Assembly (NCBI RefSeq): GCF_001424985.1 | Contig: NZ_LMDA01000001.1 | Coordinates: forward strand, 1,063,599-1,127,598 | Direction of reading: 5' to 3' | Length of the DNA: 64,000 bases | Source: Rhizobium sp. Root1212 | Lineage (GTDB): Bacteria; Pseudomonadota; Alphaproteobacteria; Rhizobiales; Rhizobiaceae | In this document: in pieces, positions 42,966-51,115 of the stretch | How the letters are laid out: every line of letters starts with the position of its first letter | How positions within the stretch are numbered: the first letter of the stretch is position 1 | Made by a program: the position numbers and the translations under genes | Notes under the pieces: generated by a model | Database searches by the model: none | Told to the model about the DNA's origin: nothing | What the model saw: the letters and a program-made list of their open reading frames with translations, nothing else

Positions 42966-43730
42966 TCAGCCATATATCTTGGTCGCCTCCGCCTTCAGCC
43001 AGGCGATCATGGCGCGGTAGGGGCCAGGGCCGTAGCTCACCCGCGAAACACCGCAGACGGCAAGCTGGGCGACCGTCGGCGCACCCGGCTTCATCATGAT
43101 ATTGACCGGCAGAGGGCTCGCCTCACAGAGGCGTGTGATCAGCGCCGGATCGGCGAGCCAAGGCGCGAAAAAGCCGCTTGCACCGGCCTCTGCGAAGGCA
43201 TGCGCGCGCGCGATCGCCTCGTCGAGCAGCGCCCCGTGTTTGCTGCCGTCCGCTTCCTTCAAAAAGAGATCGGTCCGAGCATTGATGAAGAACGGCAGGC
43301 CGCGTTCGTCAGCCACGGCCCGGATGGCGCGGATGCGGGCCGTCTGGTCCCCGATGGAATAAAGCCCCTCGCCGCCGACAATCTGGTCTTCGAAATTGAC
43401 GCCGACCGCTCCGGCCTCCATCAGCAGCGCGACGTTGGCTGCGGCCCGCTTCGGATCGTCTGAATAGGCGCCCTCGAAATCGATACTGACCGGCAGATCG
43501 GTGGCCGCGACCACCGAGCGGGCGACAGCCACCAGCGTTTCAAGCGGAATCGCCTCGCCATCGGCATAGCCATTGGCAGCAGCGACGGACCAGCTGCCGG
43601 TGGCAAGCGCCTTTGCGCCGGCCGAAGCGACGGCACCGGCCGTGCCGGCATCCCAGATGTTGTAGAGAACCAGCGGATCGCCCTTGCGATGCAGCGCCTG
43701 GAATGCCTTAGCCTTTTCGATCTGGCTCAT
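42966..43730 (-). CDS. Isocitrate lyase / PEP mutase family protein
   Basis: The 254-residue TIM-barrel enzyme has the family N-terminus FQALHRKGDPLVLYNIWDAGTA (split: FQALHRKG and NIWDAGTAGAVA). Metal-binding Asp/Glu follow in VSIDFEGAYSDD near residue 82 and GVNFEDQIVGGEG near 110, then FFINARTDLFL near 146. The catalytic KKCGH of true isocitrate and methylisocitrate lyases is absent. It therefore belongs to the uncharacterised PEP-mutase-like group often found with alkyltransferase genes. It overlaps the ogt gene by four bases (ATGA) and is cotranscribed with it. Confidence 0.85.
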   Translation of the reverse strand: MSQIEKAKAFQALHRKGDPLVLYNIWDAGTAGAVASAGAKALATGSWSVAAANGYADGEAIPLETLVAVARSVVAATDLPVSIDFEGAYSDDPKRAAANVALLMEAGAVGVNFEDQIVGGEGLYSIGDQTARIRAIRAVADERGLPFFINARTDLFLKEADGSKHGALLDEAIARAHAFAEAGASGFFAPWLADPALITRLCEASPLPVNIMMKPGAPTVAQLAVCGVSRVSYGPGPYRAMIAWLKAEATKIYG

Positions 43731-44275
43731 AATCTCTCCTCAGCGAATAATCCGACCGGCCGCATCTTTCCCTCGTGGCGCAGCAGCCATTGTTTGCGCC
43801 AAAGCCCGCCGCCATAGCCGGTCAGCGAGCCATCCGAGCCGATGCAGCGGTGACAGGGGATGACGATAGGGATGCAGTTCGACCCATTGGCCCGCGCCAC
43901 GGCACGCACGGCCTGCAGCGTATCGACCGCACGGGCTATATCGCCATAGGAGCACGTCTCGCCGAGCGGGACCTCCAGAAGCTTTTCCCAGACCGCACGC
44001 TCGAAGGCACTGCCGCCGAGGCTCAGCGGCGTCCTGAAGTCACCGCTCTCGCCTGCGAAATAGGCCTTGAGTTCCGCATCGATCTGCTCGACCGGCGCCG
44101 TGCGGCCGGCAATGACCGGTGAGCGCGCCCTGCGCCGCAGGTCGTCCATTTCCGATATCAGCGCCTCTCGGTCATGGAATTCAAGACGGTGCAGATGGGT
44201 GTGGTCGCCGACGGCGAGCATCGGGCCGAGCGGCGTTTCCATCCAGTCCGCATAGAGCGTTTCCCGAGCCGTCAC
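43727..44275 (-). CDS. ogt: Methylated-DNA-[protein]-cysteine S-methyltransferase
   Basis: The 182-residue DNA repair protein moves the alkyl group from O6-methylguanine to its own Cys, in the motif IPIVIPCHRCIG near residue 140. The helix-turn-helix QAVRAVARANGSN with the Arg finger and the closing GYGGGLWRKQWLLRHE are present. It lacks an Ada N-terminal zinc domain. The start is GTG at 44275 with GGAGA eight bases upstream. It overlaps the PEP-mutase-like gene by four bases. Confidence 0.92.
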   Translation of the reverse strand: MTARETLYADWMETPLGPMLAVGDHTHLHRLEFHDREALISEMDDLRRRARSPVIAGRTAPVEQIDAELKAYFAGESGDFRTPLSLGGSAFERAVWEKLLEVPLGETCSYGDIARAVDTLQAVRAVARANGSNCIPIVIPCHRCIGSDGSLTGYGGGLWRKQWLLRHEGKMRPVGLFAEERL

Positions 44276-44365
44276 CGGCGCTTCTCCGATCAGCCGCGCG
44301 GCGAAAAGGCCGCTGCCCGAACCATAGCTTGCCTCCAGCCGGGCATCAACGATCCGCCGACCTCG

Positions 44366-45271
44366 CTATTTCCACATCAGGAGCAGCAGGATACCGGCGA
44401 CGATCAACACGCAGCCCGCCGCTTCCATCTTCGTGATGCGCTCGCGGAACAGGAAGATGGAGGCCATGAAGGTGAAAACCAGCTCGATCTGGCCGAGCGC
44501 CCGCACATAGGCCACCTGCTGCAGCGCCATGGCCGTGAACCAGCAGGCCGAACCGGTGACGCCGGCCAAGCCGACAAGTGCGGAAGACCGCCAGGAGCGG
44601 ATCACCTGGACGATCTCGTTTTTGTCCTTGATCGCCATCCACACCAGCATGAACACGGTCTGGAAGGTCGTGACGCAGGCAAGCGTCACCGCCGCCTGCA
44701 TGATCGGGTTCGGCCCATCGAGCGAAAGCGCCGCCGAACGGTAGGCGACGGCCGAAATACCGAAGACGGCGCCGGAGGCGATACCGACCATCGCCGTGCG
44801 GCTGGTCATGGCGATCAGGAGGTTGCGCCAGGAGAGCGGCATGCGCGCCACCGAGATCATCATCACGCCGAAAACGCCGACGATGATCGCCGCGATGGCG
44901 CCGGGTGTCAGCTTTTCGCCGAGCAGGATCAGTCCGAAGATCGCCGCCTGCACCGGCTCGGTCTTGGAATAGGCGGTGCCGACGGCGAAGTTGCGAAGCG
45001 AGAACAGATAGACCAGCAGCATCGTCGCAAAGATCTGCGCCAGGCCACCGATGATGGCCCAGAACCAGAAACTGCCGTTCAGCGCCGGCAGGCTATATCC
45101 CGCGAGAAAGTGGAGCCCAGTGACATAGAGGATCGCCAACGGAAAACCGTAGCCAAAGCGCACGAAGCTCGCGCCGGTGGTGCCGAGCGAGGTCTGCAGA
45201 TGTTTCTGAAGGGCGGACCGCAGGTTCTGGAGAAACGCCGCGGCGATGGTGATGACGATCCAGGCTTCCAT
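44366..45271 (-). CDS. DMT-superfamily transporter (EamA domains), second copy
   Basis: The 301-residue inner-membrane protein has about ten hydrophobic helices in two EamA halves. The second half ends in the usual VEAAGCVLIVAGILLLL-like helix (EAAGCVLIVAGILLLLMWK). It is not closely similar to the transporter at 34469-35383. The substrate is unknown. It stands upstream of ogt on the minus strand, 90 bp apart, and diverges from the nucleotidase gene. Confidence 0.86.
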   Translation of the reverse strand: MEAWIVITIAAAFLQNLRSALQKHLQTSLGTTGASFVRFGYGFPLAILYVTGLHFLAGYSLPALNGSFWFWAIIGGLAQIFATMLLVYLFSLRNFAVGTAYSKTEPVQAAIFGLILLGEKLTPGAIAAIIVGVFGVMMISVARMPLSWRNLLIAMTSRTAMVGIASGAVFGISAVAYRSAALSLDGPNPIMQAAVTLACVTTFQTVFMLVWMAIKDKNEIVQVIRSWRSSALVGLAGVTGSACWFTAMALQQVAYVRALGQIELVFTFMASIFLFRERITKMEAAGCVLIVAGILLLLMWK

Positions 45272-45374
45272 ATCTGCCGGCTATCATGCGACCGGGGCAA
45301 AATCCATCGGATAGACGGCCCGCTGTCAACAATTCCTTTTTGCTTCCCGCCCGCCCCGTGCCATAAGAACGCCC

Positions 45375-46082
45375 ATGAACAAGCCCGACCGCCTGCCGAC
45401 CAAAGCCGATTTCGCCCATGTCACCGACTGGGTGTTCGATCTCGACAACACGCTCTATCCGCATCACGTCAATCTGTTCTCGCAGATCGACCGCAACATG
45501 ACGGCCTATGTCTCGGCCCTTCTGTCGCTCGACCCCGTCGACGCCAAATCGCTGCAGAAGCAATATTACCGCGACCACGGCACAACGCTGCAAGGATTGA
45601 TGATCCATCACGGCATCGACCCGAACGACTTCCTCGAAAAGGCCCATGCGATCGATTATTCCGTCGTGCCGGCCGATCCGGCGCTCGGAGAGGCGATCAA
45701 GGCGCTGCCGGGCCGCAAGTTCATTTTCACCAACGGCAGCGTGCGCCACGCCGAAGCCACGGCGCGTGCGCTCGGCATCCTGGAAAACTTCGACGACATC
45801 TTCGATATCGTCGCCGCCGATTTCGTGCCGAAGCCGGCGGGCGATACCTATCACAAGTTCATGCAGTTGCACCGGGTCGATACCCGCAATGCCGCAATGT
45901 TCGAGGACCTGCCGCGCAACCTGCTCGTGCCGCGCACGCTCGGCATGAAGACGGTGCTGCTGGTGCCGCGCAATCTCGAATATGAATTCGCCGAAGTCTG
46001 GGAAAAGACCTCCGGCGAAGACGAGCAGATCGACTATGTGACGGAAGACCTGACCGGCTTCCTGACGCGGCTGGTGGGCTAA
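45375..46082 (+). CDS. Pyrimidine 5'-nucleotidase (HAD superfamily)
   Basis: The 235-residue HAD hydrolase has motif I DWVFDLDNTLYPHHVNLF near residue 17 with the nucleophile and acid Asp. Motif II is FIFTNGSVRHAEATA near 112, and motifs III/IV contain KPAGDTYHKFM and MFEDLPRNLLVPR. This subgroup (SDT1/YjjG-like) dephosphorylates pyrimidine nucleotides. It has no operon partner, lies 103 bp from the divergent transporter gene, and has no clear ribosome site before ATG 45375. Confidence 0.88.
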   Translation: MNKPDRLPTKADFAHVTDWVFDLDNTLYPHHVNLFSQIDRNMTAYVSALLSLDPVDAKSLQKQYYRDHGTTLQGLMIHHGIDPNDFLEKAHAIDYSVVPADPALGEAIKALPGRKFIFTNGSVRHAEATARALGILENFDDIFDIVAADFVPKPAGDTYHKFMQLHRVDTRNAAMFEDLPRNLLVPRTLGMKTVLLVPRNLEYEFAEVWEKTSGEDEQIDYVTEDLTGFLTRLVG

Positions 46083-46202
46083 GTCCAAGCACCACGAAAA
46101 AGCCGCGCTTTCGTCAAACATCTGAATTACCAAAGTTTAACTGGTCCGACCGGTGATCTCGGCTATCCTTTTCCTCAGAGACGAACTCTGAAAGGACATG
46201 CC

Positions 46203-46721
46203 ATGCATACCAAAACAATCCTTCTCGGCTTTGTTGCCGCCACGATCGCCGTGACCGGCGCGGTCTCGCCAAGCTTCGCCGCACGGCAGAAAGCAACGCC
46301 GGAGCAACGGGCGGAATGGATGATCAAACGGCTCGATACAGACAAGGACGGCAAGGTCTCGCTGGACGAGGTGAAGACCCGCACCGAGATCGCCTTCAAG
46401 TCCTTCGATGCCGACGGCAACGGTCAGGTCACCCGTGACGAGATCAGGGCAAAGCGTGAGGCGTTCCGTGACGCACGCAAGCAATGGCGTGATGCCGGCA
46501 AATCGGAACAGGCCACGGCTGAATTTCACGAAAAGATGAAGGACATCCGCCCGGCCGCGATGCCCGGCATGCGGGGGAAGGCTTTCCACCGCATCGATGC
46601 CGACGGAAACGGCTCTCTCAGCCTGGCGGAAGTCACCGAACAGGCCGGCAAGATATTCAAGCGCCGCGACACCAATGGCGACGGCTTCATCGACGCGGGC
46701 GATTTCACCCGCAAAATCTGA
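46203..46721 (+). CDS. Exported EF-hand calcium-binding protein
   Basis: The 172-residue protein has a signal peptide (cut near residue 26, SFAAR). Four EF-hand loops are DTDKDGKVSLDE (45-56), DADGNGQVTRDE (69-80), DADGNGSLSLAE (132-143) and DTNGDGFIDAGD (156-167); the last has Asp instead of Glu at position 12. It probably binds calcium in the periplasm or outside. Rhizobia have other secreted EF-hand proteins such as calsymin, but this is much shorter. AAAGGACA precedes the ATG, and a terminator follows. Confidence 0.88.
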   Translation: MHTKTILLGFVAATIAVTGAVSPSFAARQKATPEQRAEWMIKRLDTDKDGKVSLDEVKTRTEIAFKSFDADGNGQVTRDEIRAKREAFRDARKQWRDAGKSEQATAEFHEKMKDIRPAAMPGMRGKAFHRIDADGNGSLSLAEVTEQAGKIFKRRDTNGDGFIDAGDFTRKI

Positions 46722-46727
46722 TTTCAC

Positions 46728-46759
46728 GACAAGCCCGGCGCACCGATGCCGGGCTTGTC
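46728..46759 (+). terminator. Bidirectional terminator between the EF-hand and PPOX genes
   Basis: GACAAGCCCGGC and GCCGGGCTTGTC form a perfect 12-bp stem with an 8-nt loop between two convergent genes. T-tracts are short. Confidence 0.75.
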
Positions 46760-46772
46760 TGCTTGCATCGTC

Positions 46773-47195
46773 TCAGCTGTCGAGGCGCACTTCGCCCTCT
46801 TCCTCGCCGTCCCAATAGTGGGCGCGGGTCGCGTGCACCTTGATGAGCACGAGGCCTTTGGTATCGACGCCATCCTTGAACCATTCGTCGAGTTCGGGCG
46901 TCCAATGTTTCTTGAAGGTCTCGCGGTCGCGGATGAGGTCGGCCTCGCCCTCCACCGCCACCAGGAAAGCCTTGTCGCCCTGGAAGGACAGCGCCACCTT
47001 CCGATTGCGCTTGATATCGTCCACCATGCGGGACTGCTCCCAGGTGAAATAATAGGAATCGCCGTCATACTCCACGTCGCCGTTGTTGCTCATCGGACGG
47101 CCGGCGATTGCGCCGCCTTCCGTGTGGGTGGAGAGCATCGCGATATCGATCTCGCGCATTTTCCTGGAAATTTCCGGCAGGCTTCGATTGCTCAT
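46773..47195 (-). CDS. Pyridoxamine 5'-phosphate oxidase-family protein (general stress protein 26 type)
   Basis: The 140-residue split-barrel flavin-binding protein starts RSLPEISRKMREIDIAM and contains EGGAIAGRPMSNNGDVEYDG near residue 45. It also has YYFTWEQSRMVDDIKRNRKVALSF and KEHWTPEL-like FKKHWTPELDEWFKDG. This is the Gsp26/DUF FMN-binding group, tied to general stress but without a known substrate. A general-stress (EcfG) promoter-like site lies 30-54 bp upstream. It is convergent with the EF-hand gene. Confidence 0.85.
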   Translation of the reverse strand: MSNRSLPEISRKMREIDIAMLSTHTEGGAIAGRPMSNNGDVEYDGDSYYFTWEQSRMVDDIKRNRKVALSFQGDKAFLVAVEGEADLIRDRETFKKHWTPELDEWFKDGVDTKGLVLIKVHATRAHYWDGEEEGEVRLDS

Positions 47196-47224
47196 GGTTT
47201 CCTCCTGATTGCTGACCGGGAGGA

Positions 47225-47249
47225 AACGCGGCTCGGGCCGGATGGTTCG
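47225..47249 (-). promoter_or_regulatory. EcfG (general stress) promoter-like site
   Basis: On the minus strand CGAAC (one mismatch to GGAAC) and CGTT are separated by 16 bp, 30 bp before the PPOX start. The consensus in alphaproteobacteria is GGAAC-N16/17-CGTT. Confidence 0.35.
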
Positions 47250-47272
47250 AACCGCGCAAAACGCGTCTGGGT

Positions 47273-48172
47273 TTACCGCGCGCCGGAAGCGATCGGCACC
47301 GCACCCGGATCGACCTTCTCGTAGAAATCCGAGATGATCTGCCAGGCCTGTTCGGCGGTATCCACGAACCGCACGAGATTGACGTCATCCGGCGCGATGG
47401 TGCCGAAATCGGCCAGCGCCTCGAAATTGACGATCGAACGCCAGAATTTTTCCCCGAACAGGATCAGCGGCACCAGCGCCATGCGGCCGGTCTGCATCAG
47501 CGTCATCGTCTCGAACAGTTCGTCCAGCGTGCCGAAGCCGCCGGGGAAAACCGTGACCGCCTTGGCGCGCACGAGGAAATGCATCTTGCGGATCGCGAAA
47601 TAGTGGAAGTTGAAGCTGAGGTCCGGCGTCACGTAGCGGTTTGGCGCCTGCTCGTGCGGAAGCACGATGTTGAGACCGATCGAAGGCGCGCCGACTTCCA
47701 TCGCGCCGCGATTGCCCGCCTCCATCACCCCCGGCCCGCCGCCGGTGACAACGACGAATTCCTTGTAGCCGGACTGGGCGGAATGTTCCGAACAGAGCCG
47801 CGCGAACTTGCGCGCCTCCTCGTAATAAACGGACGCCTCCGTCAGGTTCTTCCGCTGGATGTCGTTCCTGGCCGCCCAGGCATCGCCGCCGGGCTCGGGA
47901 ATGCGCGCGCCGCCGAACATGACGACGGTGGAGGTGATGCCGCGCTCGGCCAGCATCATCTCGGTCTTCAGAAGCTCCAGTTGCAGCCGCACCGGCCGCA
48001 GTTCCTCACGGCTCAGGAAATCGTCGTCGGCATAGGCGAGCCGGTAGGAAGGCGACATGGATTGCGGGGTCGGCGGCACGCCGGCTGCCCGGTGCTTGGC
48101 CTGCTGGCTGTCGACGAGCGGGTCCCAGACCCCATCCTTGCGACGCAGATTGCGCTTCTTCATTCTTGCCAT
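47273..48172 (-). CDS. LOG-family (TIGR00730) Rossmann protein
   Basis: The 299-residue protein contains the LOG signature pair: VVTGGGPGVMEAGNRGAMEV near residue 142 and VFPGGFGTLDELFETMTL near 210. In characterised members these release free cytokinin bases or act as nucleotide 5'-monophosphate phosphoribohydrolases. The extended N-terminus (MKKRNLRRKDGVWDPL) is usual in rhizobia. It may be cytosolic purine salvage or plant-hormone-like activity; specificity is not visible. The dapD gene diverges from it. Confidence 0.86.
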   Translation of the reverse strand: MARMKKRNLRRKDGVWDPLVDSQQAKHRAAGVPPTPQSMSPSYRLAYADDDFLSREELRPVRLQLELLKTEMMLAERGITSTVVMFGGARIPEPGGDAWAARNDIQRKNLTEASVYYEEARKFARLCSEHSAQSGYKEFVVVTGGGPGVMEAGNRGAMEVGAPSIGLNIVLPHEQAPNRYVTPDLSFNFHYFAIRKMHFLVRAKAVTVFPGGFGTLDELFETMTLMQTGRMALVPLILFGEKFWRSIVNFEALADFGTIAPDDVNLVRFVDTAEQAWQIISDFYEKVDPGAVPIASGAR

Positions 48173-48380
48173 GCTGAACTTTCCTTAACCCACGCCGAAT
48201 GCCCTGCAGGGCCGCCAGGTGTCTATTGAATGTCGTGATACCGCCGATGCAAATCGTAAGGCGATCATTTCGCGACATAGAGCCGTCTGCAGGGCAGACC
48301 GCAACCGAAAACCGCTTCAACTTTTCGGGATCATGCTCTACAGCAGTTTCACGATATCCGCCGAAGCTTAAGGAATTCCG

Positions 48381-49232
48381 ATGACGAACCATGCCGACCT
48401 TTCGCAGACCATCGAGACCGCATTCGACAATCGCGAGACGATCAACACCTCGACCAGGGGCGAAGTTCGCGATGCCGTGGAAACCGCTCTCAACCTTCTC
48501 GATGCCGGCAAGGTGCGCGTCGCAGAGCGGGGCGAGGACGGCAACTGGACCGTTCATCAGTGGCTGAAGAAGGCTGTGCTGCTTTCCTTCCGTCTCAACC
48601 CGATGGAGATCGTCAAGGGCGGTCCGGGCGGTTCCGTCTGGTGGGACAAGGTACCGTCGAAGTTCGAAGGCTGGAGCGTCAACGAATTCGAGAAAGCCGG
48701 CTTCCGCGCCGTGCCGAGTGCCGTCGTGCGCCGCTCGGCCTATATCGCCCCGAACGCCATCCTGATGCCGTCCTTCGTCAATCTCGGCGCCCATGTCGGC
48801 GAAGGCACGATGGTCGACACCTGGGCGACCGTCGGCTCCTGCGCCCAGATCGGCGCGCATGTCCACCTCTCCGGCGGCGTCGGCATCGGCGGCGTGCTGG
48901 AGCCGCTGCAGGCCGGCCCGACCATCATCGAGGACAACTGCTTCATCGGCGCCCGCTCGGAAGTCGTCGAAGGCTGCATCGTGCGCGAGGGCTCGGTTCT
49001 CGGCATGGGCGTGTTCATCGGCAAGTCCACCAAGATCGTCGATCGCGCCACCGGCGAGATCACCTATGGCGAAGTGCCGCCCTACTCCGTCGTCGTCGCC
49101 GGTTCGATGCCCTCGGGCAGCACCATGGCCAACGGCCAGCCGGCCCCGAACCTCTACTGCGCCGTCATCGTCAAGCGCGTCGATGAAAAGACCCGTTCCA
49201 AGACCGGCATCAACGAACTGCTGCGAGACTGA
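48381..49232 (+). CDS. dapD: 2,3,4,5-tetrahydropyridine-2,6-dicarboxylate N-succinyltransferase
   Basis: The 283-residue trimeric enzyme adds succinyl to tetrahydrodipicolinate in the lysine/meso-diaminopimelate pathway. The N-terminal domain is followed by left-handed beta-helix hexapeptide repeats (about residues 100-220), including [35 protein letters not shown] and [24 protein letters not shown] precedes the ATG. It is followed 4 bp later by a DUF805 gene; dapE, a later step of the same pathway, lies 1.9 kb on. Confidence 0.96.
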   Translation: MTNHADLSQTIETAFDNRETINTSTRGEVRDAVETALNLLDAGKVRVAERGEDGNWTVHQWLKKAVLLSFRLNPMEIVKGGPGGSVWWDKVPSKFEGWSVNEFEKAGFRAVPSAVVRRSAYIAPNAILMPSFVNLGAHVGEGTMVDTWATVGSCAQIGAHVHLSGGVGIGGVLEPLQAGPTIIEDNCFIGARSEVVEGCIVREGSVLGMGVFIGKSTKIVDRATGEITYGEVPPYSVVVAGSMPSGSTMANGQPAPNLYCAVIVKRVDEKTRSKTGINELLRD

Positions 49233-49236
49233 TCCC

Positions 49237-49626
49237 ATGGCAGCCGCCGCATCGGAAAAATCCATGCAGTGGCTGTTCTTCAGCCCCTCCGGCCGCATCA
49301 GCCGCCAGCCCTATCTTCTGGGCTGGCTGTTCTGGCTGTCGATCATCAGCTTCGCCATGGCCCGCATCCTGGCGAACGAGAACAATCATGGCGCCCTGAC
49401 GCTCTGGATCATCCTGACGATCATCGCCGGCGGCGTCTCGACGGCCTCGGTATTTCTCCTGACGGTCAAGCGGCTGCACGATATCGGCCAGACGGGCATG
49501 CTGGCGCTGTTTCTCTTTCTGCCGGTCATCAGCCCGCTGATGTTCGCGCTGTGTTTCTGGCCGGGCACCGAAGAACCGAACGATTTCGGCGCCCGCACGA
49601 ACGAACCGGACGGCGAGAACTTCTAG
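49237..49626 (+). CDS. DUF805 family membrane protein
   Basis: The 129-residue protein begins with the DUF805 pattern FFSPSGRISRQPYLLGW (about residues 13-29). Three or four TM helices follow (about 28-45, 55-76, 88-108), with VKRLHDIGQTGM between. It ends with FWPGTEEPNDFGARTN, also typical. The function is unknown. It starts 4 bp after dapD and is probably coupled to it. The stop codon TAG at 49624-49626 lies inside a palindromic repeat. Confidence 0.88.
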   Translation: MAAAASEKSMQWLFFSPSGRISRQPYLLGWLFWLSIISFAMARILANENNHGALTLWIILTIIAGGVSTASVFLLTVKRLHDIGQTGMLALFLFLPVISPLMFALCFWPGTEEPNDFGARTNEPDGENF

Positions 49627-49727
49627 AGCATTTCCGGCAAAAGTGCGAAGCGGTTTTGCGTCCGCAAATGCGTCAGAACAACGAGCTGGAGCGCTTCGCG
49701 ATTCGAAGAAAAGCGGAAACGCTCTAG
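49623..49727. repeat. Rhizobial intergenic palindromic repeat supplying two stop codons
   Basis: CTAGAGCATTTCCGGC at the left and AAGCGGAAACGCTCTAG at the right are inverted copies with inner GTGCGAAGCGGTTTTGCG and GGAGCGCTTCGCGATTCG blocks. The left CTAG supplies the TAG stop of the DUF805 gene (49624-49626), and the right CTAG supplies the TAG stop of the convergent GGDEF gene (49724-49726). A partial copy (CTAGAGCGTTTCGGG) is at 51001-51017. Confidence 0.75.
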
Positions 49728-50911
49728 CGCCTCCGGGCACGACGCTGCAGCGACGTGACATTGGAAGACCCGGCGGGCGATGCAACATCGGCGGCCATCA
49801 CCTTGTCGCGGCCACTGCTCTTGGCGCGGTAAAGCGCCACGTCCGCCCGCTCAAGCGCGTTCTCTATGGTCTCCCCGCCCATACCGGCAATGCCGAAACT
49901 TGCCGTGACGCCGCGGTCGAGGCCCATATCCCGCCAGTCGCTGCCGGCGATTTCCCGCCTGATCCTCTCGCTTTTTTCGAACGCGGCGCCCGGCCCCGCC
50001 TCCGACATATAGATCACGAACTCCTCGCCGCCATAGCGCGCGATCAGGTCACTTGCCGCGCAATGGCGCCGCAGCAGCGCCGAAAGACTGACCAGAACGC
50101 GGTCGCCCACCGTGTGGCCGAAATCGTCGTTGATCCGCTTGAAGTGATCGATGTCGCAGATGACCACCGTTCCCGAAAGCGGCCCTGCCGCCTTCAGCCG
50201 GGCAAGGGCCTCGTCCAGCCCGCGACGATTGAGGAGATTGGTCAGCGAATCGAATTCCGCCTGCTGCCGGTAGCGGCCAAGCAGGTCGATCGCGACCGAA
50301 GCAAGGGCAACAAGGGCAAACAGCAGGCCGATGATGGCGCCGGAGGCCTGCATGAAGAAGGCGTAACCCGAATCGCTGAAGCTCTGCAGCGCAGCCCCGC
50401 TGGGTGCAATCGCATAGACGACGATGTTGCGCACGACGACATCGAGCACGATCATCAGCGTCACCGCCGCCAGCGCCCAGTCGATGGGTGCCCGAAGCCA
50501 GGGGGCCACGACGAACAGCGGAAACAGCCAGAGAACGCAGGTGAAGGCATCGTGAAGCCCAAGCTCCAGCGGCAGGCTCTCGGCGATCAGCACCGCGCCG
50601 GCCACGACGATAAAAGCCACCAACGCAAAGCCACTCTGCAGCAGCAGATAGCGTGGCGCCTTGAAGCGGATCAGCAGGGCTTGCCCGTAAAGCACCGCGC
50701 CGATCAGCAGAAAGCCATCCGCCAGCAGCGCCTGCAGCTTGATCGGAATGTAACCTTCCAGTGCCGGAGCCCCGAAGCCCACGGCGATCATCATATGGGC
50801 GAAGGCCCAATAGAGCGCCGGGCGCGAGCCGCTGCGCGCCGCGATCAGGAATGCGACGCTGAATACCAGCATGACAAACGGCACGAAGAGGGCGAAATAA
50901 AAGAACGGCAT
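49724..50911 (-). CDS. Membrane-bound GGDEF diguanylate cyclase
   Basis: The 395-residue protein has seven or so TM helices in the first 200 residues (MASE-like sensor), then a GGDEF domain. The active site is RYGGEEFVIY (Gly294-Phe298), and DSLTNLLNRRGLDEAL and FGHTVGDRVL are conserved, so it should make c-di-GMP. The product-inhibition I-site RxxD is not kept (AASD before the active site). The ATG at 50911 is chosen over a start 10 codons earlier. It runs opposite to dapD and dapE, between them. Confidence 0.9.
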   Translation of the reverse strand: MPFFYFALFVPFVMLVFSVAFLIAARSGSRPALYWAFAHMMIAVGFGAPALEGYIPIKLQALLADGFLLIGAVLYGQALLIRFKAPRYLLLQSGFALVAFIVVAGAVLIAESLPLELGLHDAFTCVLWLFPLFVVAPWLRAPIDWALAAVTLMIVLDVVVRNIVVYAIAPSGAALQSFSDSGYAFFMQASGAIIGLLFALVALASVAIDLLGRYRQQAEFDSLTNLLNRRGLDEALARLKAAGPLSGTVVICDIDHFKRINDDFGHTVGDRVLVSLSALLRRHCAASDLIARYGGEEFVIYMSEAGPGAAFEKSERIRREIAGSDWRDMGLDRGVTASFGIAGMGGETIENALERADVALYRAKSSGRDKVMAADVASPAGSSNVTSLQRRARRR

Positions 50912-51115
50912 CGAACAAGGCCTCGAGACCGTTGGCGCCACACCAAGGCCTACCAGGAAGAAATTGCACGGAACTATGCGCGCCGCGCGTTAAGAAAAAA
51001 CTAGAGCGTTTCGGGCCTGAAGGAAATCGTCAAGACTAGCCATGCCATTGCGGGACAGTGACAGGCCGGCGGCGATCGGATAAACAGTCCCGCGAAAAAA
51101 CAACAGGCGTGCGCA

